From NCBI RefSeq assembly GCF_021155765.1, contig NC_060118.1, positions 5,580,001-5,644,000 on the forward strand: a DNA stretch of 64,000 bases. The letters are read 5' to 3'. A program made the position numbers and the translations under genes. This document shows positions 23,556-34,000 of this stretch, piece after piece. The stretch's first letter is position 1. Every line of letters starts with the position of its first letter. Below the pieces are notes generated by a model, which was given only the letters and a program-made list of their open reading frames with translations, made no database searches and had not been told where the DNA came from. The DNA comes from Diprion similis. Lineage: Eukaryota > Arthropoda > Insecta > Hymenoptera > Diprionidae.

Positions 23556-26035
23556 TCATAAATCGAAATTGATACTTCGTGCTTTCGAATCATTCACTGA
23601 TGTCACAGCAAACATATCCAAGGACTTGAAGGTGACTCTGGCTTGTAAATTTTTCCGCAAAAACTTTTCAATCAGATGTTTACTGTAAACGCGATTCGGC
23701 TCTTCAATCTCCTCGTGAACGTTAGCCTCCCTCTTCGTGAGGACCAAAGTGTTCCAAGGTGCCCAAGTCGCCTCTTTTTGGAACCTAACAAGTGCCAGCT
23801 GATGCATGTCTGTGCATTCTGAGATTCCTGATTTCCCGTGCCAAATAACCGTCACCAAGTGCCGGATGCCCTTCGGGCCTATCACGAAGGCCACACTGTC
23901 GAAGGCCCTTTTCTTCGCCTCGTGTTTCCGCACCCTCCGCAGCATCTCGTCGAAGGGCTCGTGCACCGGGCGAACCGAGGATTTTGGCGCTGTATTCTCG
24001 CAGTTCAAGCAGGTCGAAATCCGCTGATGCCTGTTGAGGCCGAACCTGGTGATGGACAGAAGTTTGCCGCACCTTCCGCAAACTCTGGTGATTTGGTTTG
24101 TTGTTGGACGTCGTCCCCCTGGTGAAAATGATTTTGACTATGACAAACTATAAGGAAAAAGGTCGAATCGTAATAATTCATCAAGAGTCGCAAAAATATG
24201 CAACTTCTATAAAATCATAATAGTTTTGTATAGATTTTTGTAGAAGAGTATGAATATAATATCTAGGAAGATCAACAATTGAAATCATGAGATATAACTC
24301 TTCATAAATTTAGAAAAAATAAAAAAGAAGATCTATGCAAAACTACCACCGTAATTGAACGGAATAGTTTCTTTGGATTAAATAGAACAAAACTATGTCG
24401 ATCTACGAAAATCAGAGCTTAGAATTCAAAATGTTGGAAAGTAGGTACAGCCTTTCGTAAGCTCCATGAATTTTCATAAAAGAGTGACAATTTTTACAAA
24501 AAAATTATAATGATCGACAATTTTAGAATTCAATTTATATCTATCAGATTACGAATATGTATGAAATGCGAGCCAATCTGCACTTATCTACTAAAAACTA
24601 CGATAATCTTTGGCAAACTACGAAATCTAAGTTCAAAAACTATGAATCATCCCAAATTCTACACTTTTGATAGAAATTTTCGTAGAAATTCATAGAATTA
24701 TTTTTAACAGATATCCATTTCAAGATTTGATATAAGAAAAATGATCTCGTAAATACGAGCCAATCTACACTTATTTATAGAAAACGTCGATAATCTACGA
24801 AAAAACACGAATTGTTACGAAATCTAAATTCAAAAACTACGAAACGGCCGAAATCCTATACTTTTGCAAAGAAATTTTTGAAAAAATTTATTGAAATTTT
24901 TATAGAAATTCATGGAATTACTTTCACCAGGGCCTTGATTTAACGCAACGGCTTCTTCTTCTGTCCGACATTTGGCGTCGCAGGATGTTTCTCTTCGTAT
25001 GAAATAGAGGAACGCCAGTTTCAAACGAGCCCTCAACTGCTCCAGCATCGTCTCGTGCACGTTCCTCGATAATAAGCAGAGCTCTTGATCGATAAGGTAG
25101 ATTATTTCCAGAACAATTTCACACGTGTGAGCCTTAAAAAATTCCTTGATTTCTAGAAGCAGGTTCAAACGCTCTTTGACCGTTAAACCCAGCCGCGACA
25201 TCGACTCGTACAATCTTTTGTACTCTTTTGCCTTCTGCACTCTAAGAGTTTCCATAGAAACGGTACATCCTCTGTATCCCGTCCAGGTAATCGGCTTTGT
25301 TCGACGGTTCAAAAACTCCATGTTACGTCTTTCCACTTGAACCTGTTTCACCTCAGTCTTCATCCTGTCAATCGCTCGGAGCAGTTCGATTTCTTTCTGT
25401 AATATAACCGCGTGCGCCGCCATCTTGGAACACTTCATGAAAGTCCGATTCGCCCGCTCAATTTCCTCGACCCTCCAACGATCAACCAAATTGTAAAGCA
25501 TTTCAAAATCGTCCCGAGTTCGCGGGTTTGTGGAATTGATAATGTGAAGTTGACGCTTGTTTCCGTGCTGCTCTTCAAAAGTCCTGTAAAAACTTACGTT
25601 CGTCCTTACCAAGTTACGAAATATCGACGCGAAGTGTCGTATCATCGCTCGGGTTCGATAAGCTCTGTAAAATTTTTGAATTTTTACGGCAAAGGCTTCA
25701 AGGTTCTCATTTCGAACGCTGCCATGTTGTAAAACGGCTTTCCTTTGTTTCGGTTCGAACTTTCCCGCCAATAAATACTTGTCCGATATCGTGGGTATGC
25801 AGATTCCATTTTCGAATGTTTGACTGCTCTTTTCCAACGGCACTTCCGTCGATCTGTCTACAGACACCGTCGTTTGCGTGTCTCGATTTATTAGGGAATC
25901 CCATGATACTTTTGGATCTCTTGGACGTGTCTGAGTCGTCGCATTGTGATACTCCCTTTGAGTTCTCGTATCCTTCCACCCACCAAGAAACGGCTTTCTT
26001 ATGCTATGGTTGACAATCTCTACTACGATCACCAT
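23556..26035 (-). CDS. IQUB: IQUB-like protein, copy A (two exons, retrocopy-like)
   Basis: Exons 26035-24928 and 24118-23556, 556 residues. IQUB is a ciliary/flagellar protein associated with radial spokes. Family marks are the RKPFLGGW...YHNATTQT block near residues 14-35, an IQ motif IQKFYR at 119-124, a conserved helical region with DDFEMLYNLVDRW and IIYLIDQE, paired CxxC motifs (C383/C386 and C406/C409), and a C-terminal WHGKSGIS...WAPWNTLVLT block. The ATG at 26035 is chosen because the paralogue at 31088 starts at the same place and TGA lies in frame four codons upstream. The ubiquitin-like domain of longer family members is therefore absent, or sits in exons I did not find. None of the paralogue's four introns is present. 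The only intron, phase 1, is a transposon-like element. Without splicing, translation would stop inside it after about 401 residues. Confidence 0.88.
24117..24932. mobile_element. Introner-like MITE forming the sole intron of IQUB-A
   Basis: The termini on the plus strand are CCCTGGTGAAAATGATTTT and AATTACTTTCACCAGGG, an inverted repeat of about 17 bp with two mismatches. In the gene's sense (minus) the spliced intron is 24927-24119 (809 nt), with exon CCTG|GTGAAAGTAA and TTTCACCAG|GGGGAC. The frame closes exactly: CCT G + GG, then GGA CGA CGT. The interior is about 80% similar to 29041-30228 over several hundred bases, so it is a repeat and not a unique intron. No transposase is encoded. Confidence 0.85.
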
Positions 26036-26103
26036 TTCTTCAAATCAACCAACTCTCCGATTTCTTCGCATTCCAGCATCGGTTTATTCTATTATACCTT
26101 ACC

Positions 26104-26372
26104 ACTGAGAAAAATTTCATCTTTTACAGATACTGTAAGATTCTGGTATCCATTACTGCTCCGGCATCAAATTTTTGCAATACCTACAAGAGAATATGGT
26201 ATAGCATGGATGACCGTAATCAAGAATAATGGTAATGTACTTGTCACAGGTTTTCTGGTTACTACTGAACTCATTTTCATTTCCTGCCCAGAACTATGTT
26301 CTTAACGTATAGTAAAAAAATTAAAATAGTTAACGTGACTGTATGGTAAACATAAATAAAAATTTCTGTCTG
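26104..26372. mobile_element. MITE family C (CTGAGAAAAATTTC ends), copy 1
   Basis: The left end is CTGAGAAAAATTTCATCTTT and the right end contains GTATGGTAAACATAAATAAAAATTTCTGTCTG. Both match, in inverted form, the ends of the copy at 41038-41311. It sits about 70 bp upstream of the IQUB-A start codon, so it occupies that gene's promoter/5' UTR zone. Confidence 0.55.
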
Positions 26373-27189
26373 TGTGTGTATGGTAATTCACGCGATGTTC
26401 AAACTCAAGTATAAATAAAAAAAACCTAATTTCATTCAACGAACACTACGAAATAACATTATTCCTTATCACTTTTCACTTTATGTGCTAAAAAATAGCG
26501 TTAAATAAGATATTTAATTCACAGATTGCACGTTGAAATCTATAATATAATTTTTAAACTGTTAACAGTTCTAGAATCACAGCTGATAACGTTACAGGCT
26601 TTTACGGAAATCCATTTCATTTCAAAATTGTCTGGAAAAAGTTGTGAGATAAATAAAATAATATGAAAATAAATACTAAACGAAATAGTTTTTTGTACAA
26701 TGTGAATTCCGACGCTCATCGTGTGTTAAGAAGAAAAATAGCGGTTATTTGTCATTTCTTTCCCATCACAAGTTTTCGATAATTCATCAATCGATACGGA
26801 TAAATTTTTCGGAACATGTTAAGACCAAATCTCAAACACACCTTGAACGTCTTCCTTCCTTAGATATTATGGAACTACTAACAAATCGTCGTGGTAAGCA
26901 ACTGATAAGCGTCGAAATCGCGCGGTTGCTAAGCCTGAATTCCGATGTTTGATCAATCCTGCAGAAGCCACAGGTATAAATTTGACCGTACTGCTGTAGA
27001 TTTGGTCTTAAGAGCGCGGCTTAAGATTAAACCGCACAATTATGTGCAATGTTCGAAATTTTCATAAATCGGCCATGGACACGTCTGACGTAACCTTGTA
27101 GCCCAATTAGCGATCGCAAAAATAAGGAAAAAATCACGTGATGGTAGCACACCGAAAGTCGGCTGGGATCGCCAGGACCGGCACATTTT
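26373..27189. other. Noncoding stretch upstream of IQUB-A
   Basis: No exon recognised. It probably includes distal promoter sequence of IQUB-A. CpG is moderate near 26890-27180. I cannot mark a specific promoter. Confidence 0.35.
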
Positions 27190-28680
27190 ACGTTCAATGC
27201 CTCAAATTAAGCAGACGTGTTTTAGTTTCGTCAGCACCTTTCTTTACCGCCATCTTGAAATTCAGTCGTATTCTCTCACTTATCATTCTACCTGTTTTCT
27301 ACACCTGTCTCTACATCTTTCTACTGTTCTCGTTAGTGAGGTATTCTTTTGTTGTTTCTATGAAGATTCTGTGAAGTCACACCTGCACTGCATCTTTCCT
27401 GTTTCCTTATCTTTTCTCGCAGTTCACTCTGCGTGAGCCACGTGGGTTCGTTCCTTACCCTTTTTCTTATATAATATCGCGACTGGTTAGCTTACTTATT
27501 TAATTTCAAGAGACTATTGCTTCATTGTCTAAATCTTGCTTTGCTGAATTATCTATTTCTCTGATACCGCTGAATAGCGGTACTTTACTAGTTCTTCGCT
27601 TATGCTTGATTAGAATATCTTTTATTACCTTGCTTTACTTGAATTGCGTATCTATTATTCTCCGTATATAGTGATGGGAAAACTAGTTACCTTCTAAATT
27701 CTCTCAGCTTACCCTTTATTCTTACTATCTTTTCTCCATCTTTTCTATACTGATTTGATTATACGTTGCTTCATTACCAAATATCTTTAATGAATATCGT
27801 AAGTATACCGCGTGCGCGATCTTCTAATCTTCTAACACGTCATTCTTGGAAATTGGAGTATTGCGCCGTACTGAATAACACCTCTATTATTACTTCGTTA
27901 ATACCGCTGTTACGTAGTTTATCCGTAGTCCCTCTAGATTGTAATATTCTACATCGTAATATCTTTTCTCGAATCTCTTTTCTTGATAAGTTAAAGTATC
28001 TTTCGCTTTTCTATTTCTTACTTATCGCAAATACCGCAAACTAGAAACTACGTATTTTATTGTATTAATTTTAGTATTTGATTCTTGCTTATTTCTTTAG
28101 TTACCTTGCTTCTATAATTTGTTGCGTCAATTCTGTTTCTATGACTCTGCTTTAATTCTAATATTATTAAATTGACTTGTATTTCCTGCTTTTCCTTATC
28201 ATTTGTGATATTTCTTACTTTTTTTTTATCATCTGTAATACTTATCACTTCTTTATTATTTGTAATATTTTCTGCTTTACCTGCAAATTATCTTGACTTT
28301 TTTTCTTTACTGTGATAATACTATGCTCTCACTATATTACACTGATTTTGCTTGAATTATTAACATTTACTTTAAGGACTTTGGATTGTGCATTGCATGC
28401 TAGCCTACCTTCAACTAATTATTGTAAACATTACTCTAATTGTTATCTCGAGTAATGCTTTACATATTTTCTCGTGTTTTATCTATTGGATACAACCCAT
28501 CCCCTCTGCCATTATCTTGTCTACACAGAGTCAGCTGTGCAAAACCGTCGTAGGACCTAATATTTTCTATTCTCTTCTCTTTTCTAATTATCTAATATCT
28601 GACGCTACCGCGTCTGGCGCCCAACAGCAATATCTTTATCGATAATTATCTCATTATTCAGATCAGTATCTACGCCATAG
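27190..28680. repeat. Pyrimidine-rich block of about 1.4 kb ending at a tRNA-primer-like site
   Basis: The plus strand is strikingly rich in T and C with few A or G runs (for example TTCTCCATCTTTTCTATACT), while the flanks are balanced A/T. There is no protein-like frame. At 28615-28626 lies TGGCGCCCAACA. Its first eleven bases equal the start of the lysine-tRNA primer-binding site used by many LTR retroelements. This would fit a decayed LTR with its adjacent leader, but no paired LTR, gag/pol or clear TG...CA ends are present. Confidence 0.35.
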
Positions 28681-28756
28681 AGTAACTAAACTTTCTACCA
28701 TTGAAAATATCTAGGATAAAATATCTAGGAAAAAAAGGATCACGTTACATACATGG

Positions 28757-28887
28757 AGTGCGTTCCGAAATTAGTTAGCAGTGCTAAAAACTCCCTAGGA
28801 TAGAAACAGAGCTATAGTCGCGAACTCGGCTGCGCACAAGAGATAAACAATTGCTGACAGCACTAGTAGCCAATTTCGGAACGCACC
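28757..28887. mobile_element. MITE family D (GTGCGTTCCGAAATT ends), copy 1
   Basis: The left end AGTGCGTTCCGAAATTAG is mirrored by CCAATTTCGGAACGCAC at the right. Inner arms GCAGTGCTAAAAAC and GACAGCACTAGTAG are also related. It is about 130 bp. A second copy lies at 44952-45078. Confidence 0.75.
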
Positions 28888-29040
28888 GTGGTGGTATAAG
28901 CCCGCGACAAATCTGTTTCGCGCGCAGGGGGCGCCACCAGCAATCGAAGCGATCGAGCTGAAAACCGGAGCGCGAAAAATCATTTCACCACTAAACACCC
29001 GAAGTGACGAGTCGTCCAGAACAATCGTACTTTCTTTTGC

Positions 29041-30228
29041 CCCCGGTGAAAATGATTTCTATGACAAACTATAAGAAAAAAAGGGCGAATCGTAAAGATT
29101 CAAGGACGGTAGATTTCTGTGTTTTTTTTTTTTTTTTATAGAAGACTACCACTCTTCAAATTAACGATGTTTAACGAGAATTCACGAAAATATGCAACTT
29201 CTGTAAAAACTTGATAGTTTTATGTAGATTTTAGTAGAAAAGTATGAATATCCATGTAGATCTACAAGTGAAATCATGAGAAATAGTTCCACATACATTT
29301 CGAGAAAATGAAAAATAAAATCTATGAAAAATCACCACCGTAGTTGAACGGAATAGTTTTTTTTTTTTTTATTAAGCAGACTAATACTACATCAATCTAA
29401 GAAAATCTGAACCTCAAATTTGCACTGAATATAGAAGTATGAGAATCTGTGGAAAAACTACAAACGTCATTCAATTAACTAGTTTCTCATGATTAAACAG
29501 AAGAAAACTACGTTGATCTACAAAAATCTAAGATAGGATTCGAAATGTTGAAAAGTACAACTTTTCATAAACTTCATGGATTCTCATTAAAAAAATACAA
29601 ATTTTTACAAAAAATTGTGATGACATATGTATGTATTCAGAATTCAATTTATATCGATAGGATTACGAATATCTATGAGAAGTATGAAATACTATTTTCC
29701 AACCACCGCTAGATGTCGCATCTCTCTCATAAGGAAAACTTATTGCAGACAAGTTAACATCCTAGCAAAATCTGGGTCCACGCATGATAACTAATCTTGT
29801 TATTTTCTGATGGTAAGTATGACCTAGTCAGATTTAGAGAATCTGCCGTATACTTTTGAACGCACCTCATCTCAATAGATGAGTCTTATGAAAAAACTTA
29901 CATTCATGTTATCTACTAAATGACAAATCTAACATAAATGATATTTTAATAAAAATTACATGTACCAAAACCCATTCGAATAGTATTTAATTATACAAAC
30001 ATCTAGCAGAAAATTGATATTATCTATTCCGGAAGAACCAAAACAGATTCGAATTGTATTCCATTGTACAAAAATCTACAAAAAACTACGAATTAGTACT
30101 TAAATCTAAATTTAAAAACTATGAATCTGCCCCTAAATCTACACTTTTGCATATAAATTTCCGTCAAAGTTCGTGGAAATATTTACAGAAATTTCCATCG
30201 AAATTCATAGAATTATTTTCACCAAGGG
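29041..30228. mobile_element. Introner-family MITE, intergenic copy
   Basis: Ends are CCCCGGTGAAAATGATTTC and GAATTATTTTCACCAAGGG. It is collinear with the element at 24117-24932: GACAAACTATAAG then a GCGAATCGTAA block, AAATCATGAGA, ACCACCGTAGTTGAACGGAA, AATTCAATTTATATC, and a terminal AAATTCATAGAATTATT. About 300 bp of extra sequence (about 29690-30000) is inserted relative to that copy. Both splice-critical ends are slightly changed (CCCCGG, CCAAGG), as expected for a copy not under selection for splicing. Confidence 0.8.
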
Positions 30229-31087
30229 CTCCTTATTTATACCGCTCAGAACGTAATGAAACTTCTTTCAAGGTTACTTATAAAACGATCCTCAAGGTAT
30301 TTCATCTCCTCGCAGTTAGATCGTCTTATGTATAAGCTTTATAAACTCTGGCGAAATATATTGCATTGACTCTTAAATAATCATAATTGTATAGACTGAA
30401 ATCAGTGGTCAGTCGGGAGTTTTTAATATTTTTGTTCCCGACTCAACCATATAGTCCAATTTTTTTACTTGAAAAGTGAAACTAAAGTGGCATATTATTC
30501 CCTTTGTGGGAAAAAAGTAGCACCATTTGCAGGAAATATGAGGTCATACATCACTCAAATTATTTTTTCAATTTTTCTGATTTTTTCTCTTTCTTTTCCA
30601 TTTCGAACAAGATCTCCCTGTATTATTATAAACTTTGAATAATATTATAGTTTCTAACTCATAGATCATCCTGGAATATGAAAGGAAAACACTTTAAGTC
30701 AATCATATGACCAGAGTTGAGTCAGGAATAAAGTTCCATATATAACACCAGAATAAAAGTTGATTATTCCCTTGTTACGTAATATACTATTATAGAACGA
30801 ACCTATAAAGTTGATGCTTTGATAGTAAAAAATCGGTTTTTATTTTCCAATCCTGTAGCATAATATTCATGTGAGGTACAAAATTTTTTTCGTTATCCTA
30901 CGTTCGGCAATAATCCACGACTTCAAATCATGCTAAGCGTGATTATGAATTACTTTTGGAGCTTCATACTCCTTTCGTTTTTGGACCATATAAAATCGCG
31001 AAGATTCTCGGTAGTGTTTCTCGAACACGACCAATTCCCTGCAATAATAAGTCGTTATTAACGGTAAACACAACCGTTAAGAAATCA
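30229..31087. other. Intergenic stretch between the two IQUB genes
   Basis: No coding exon seen. It would contain the 3' UTR of IQUB-B (minus strand, stop at 31088) and is otherwise AT-rich. Confidence 0.45.
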
Positions 31088-34000
31088 TCAAGCGCCGAGT
31101 AAAAAGTGGTTACTAAACCTGAAATGACTTTTGGCTTGCTCTTGAGCTAAAAATATTTTGTCAAGTAAACTCTGAGCGTAAACAGTCCGGAAATCTTCGA
31201 TGTAGTAATGAGCTTCGGTTTCCTCCTCGGTTAGTAAAATGCAGTTCCATGGCGACCATTCGATATTTATGTCAAATCTACCAAGTCGCAATTTAAAAAG
31301 ATCGTCGTTCTCACTGATTACCGATCTACCGTGCCAAATGTTGTTAATCAAATGATATATTCCAGGCTCTCGCAAGATGAAGATTAGGCTCGAAAAGCAA
31401 TTCCTTTTCATTTCATCTTCTCGTATACCGTTCAACAGATACGTATACAGGGAGAAATTTATACGAGCCTGTTTTCCCTCGACCAATCTCTCACAAGCTG
31501 AAATTTCGATCAATATTGAATTAAACATTTTAGGCAAATAAAAAATTTTCTTACGCAATAGTTTCAAACAAAGTGTACAAGAAACTATGAAGTTTTACTC
31601 TTCAAACAAATTTTCAGACTAACCCTTTTTACGAGTTTATAAAACCTAACGAAATCGATTTTTTTAATTCTCTACAGATACTGATTTTTTCTAACAAGTT
31701 CCAGATATTTGAACAAAGTTTATCAGCACCAGTTTTTCCAATTCATAATTTATAACGAATATTTGAGATTATTTCCTCGAAAGAAAATATGCGTGTATTT
31801 AAAAAATTTCAGGTTTGTGGGTGAAAACGGTGAACTACCAATCATTCAAATAAAATTCATTCATCAATTACAGAAATGTTGCAGTCTCATTTCAACCATG
31901 TTTGACAAAAAATGTTGAATTGAAATAAACAATTTACAATACAATATCTTCAACAACGCAAAAGCGAACAAATTCATAAAAAATTCTAAACGTATGTTCA
32001 TACTTTTACCTGAACAGAATAAGAGTTTTTTCATCCTCACGTGAGCCGAAAACCTACGATAAGAGAGCATCCTAAAGCAGCGTCTACAAAACAACATATT
32101 TGTTTCCATAGGAAGTCTGAGATCCTCGCAATTTGGATCTCGAGACAAAAAGTCATCCTTGCACTTGCACGTGCAATTTTCACTATTTTCCACAAAGTAC
32201 AGAAACGAATCTGCGAAGGTAAGAAACCATGTAAAGTACACGCCTCAGGTAACAACGATATGTATTATGTGTTCATAGGTTGGGCGGCAGGGCGATAAAA
32301 TCTTTCAGAACCGTAAAAAAATGCTGGCAAAGATTTTATTGTTTTGAATGATTTCAAAGGGGAAAAAAACAAGGAAAGAAAAAATTGAAAGCAGAATTTA
32401 CTCGACATAGTCATTCAAACATTCAGAAAATGTTGCGGACCACATACTGTTCCTTCACGCCTTCAGTGGCTAACTATTTACAATTTTAACCAAAATTCTA
32501 CACCTTTTCATGAAAACTTATGCGATACATGCATATTCATATTTTCAACAGTCACCCGAACGAGGATAGAGTCGAATTTGGTAAGCAAGAATCGATATTT
32601 AAGGTATTTGTCAAAAATCGCACAACTTCGCGCGGCTACTGCTTCGAAACTATAAGTCCCATGGAAAAATGATACTGAACTATTTTGTACAGAACTTTGT
32701 CACCTTCGATTTCATGTAAGACCACCGTACGACAAAGAGAAAACTTGATATTACCGAAAGACCAAAAATTTGTACTTTTGCAGCCTCATGGAGACCAGCA
32801 CAGGCCTCGAGGGTGTGGGGAAAACTTAGATTGTTGTTAATCGCACCCTAATAAACCATTTAAAACAACAAAATCCTTGCCAAAATTTTTTTACGGTCTA
32901 CACTACTTGCCGCCTGGCCTATTGAGGAGGTACGAAGTTTTTTATGTTAATACGTACAATAAAATGCATAAATGCCTTAACCTTCTGTCTAACTTGTTTT
33001 CGATCCAAAACCAAATGCGACTTCAATTCTATACGGATTATATGACGATGCATTTCAATTTCTCACGACAGCTGCATGAGCTGCATCACCAGTCGTTGTC
33101 ACATAATGCGTATAGAATTGAACTCGCGTTTTGTTTCGGACCGAAAACAAGTTAGCCAGAAGGATACGGCATTTGTAAACTTTACTGTACATTCGGGTAG
33201 TCCTTAAAAAAGTCATTTTCGAATTCTGACCGGCTCACTCCCCAAATCAGTTTCCAATATCTAAAAAATAATTGGACCCGTGCCCGTAAGAGGTTGGATT
33301 ACCCCGTTTAACCCTCTCAAGCACACATTTAATCCACAGAACGGATTTCGATCAAGTTTGGTATAAGGGGTTTTTTGGGTCGTTGATTACGAATCTGAAC
33401 TTGAAATTTGGAAATTCCATACGTCGAATTTAATATAATGGACCAAAATCCAAAAAGTCATTTGATTCTGGTAAAATTCGGCGCACGGGGGTTTTGAAGG
33501 TCACAGATTACGAATCTGAACTTGAAGTTACAAAATTCAAAATGGTGGATCCAGTATGGCAACATCAAGTGACTTTGGGAATTTTGGTCCACAGAATCGG
33601 ATCCGCCATTTGAATGTTGTAATCTAGAGTTCAGATTGATAATCAGCGACCTCCAAAGTCCTTGAGTAACGAGCTTCACCAAAATCAGGTGACTTTTTGG
33701 ATTATAGTCCACCATATTGGATACGCCATTTTGAATTTCCAAATTTTTAGTTCAGACGCGTAGTCAGTCATCCAAGAAACTCCGCTAGAACAAATTTTAA
33801 TGAAATTCCTCTTGCGAGCACGGTTTGGAGTTGAGATGAAAATTTGAAAAAAGATAATCATTTTTTCATTGCTTAGAGTCGATTTAAGGAGTGAGCTGGT
33901 CAAAATTCAAAAATCATCTTTTTAAGGACCACCCTAGTGTATATACAAAAAGCGGTTTTCAAGATCAAACAAAAATACGATACTGTACTTTTAATTCTTC

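Noticed and set aside
24004-24125. Reading IQUB-A as a frameshifted pseudogene because exon 2 motifs lie in another frame from exon 1
   Set aside because: The GT-AG intron 24927-24119 restores the frame exactly and all family motifs follow, so no frameshift is needed.
31864-32009. Continuation of the IQUB-B exon 4 frame past 32010
   Set aside because: A consensus donor TCAG|GTAAAAG at 32010/32009 and the CxxC motif completed by the next exon show this part is intronic.
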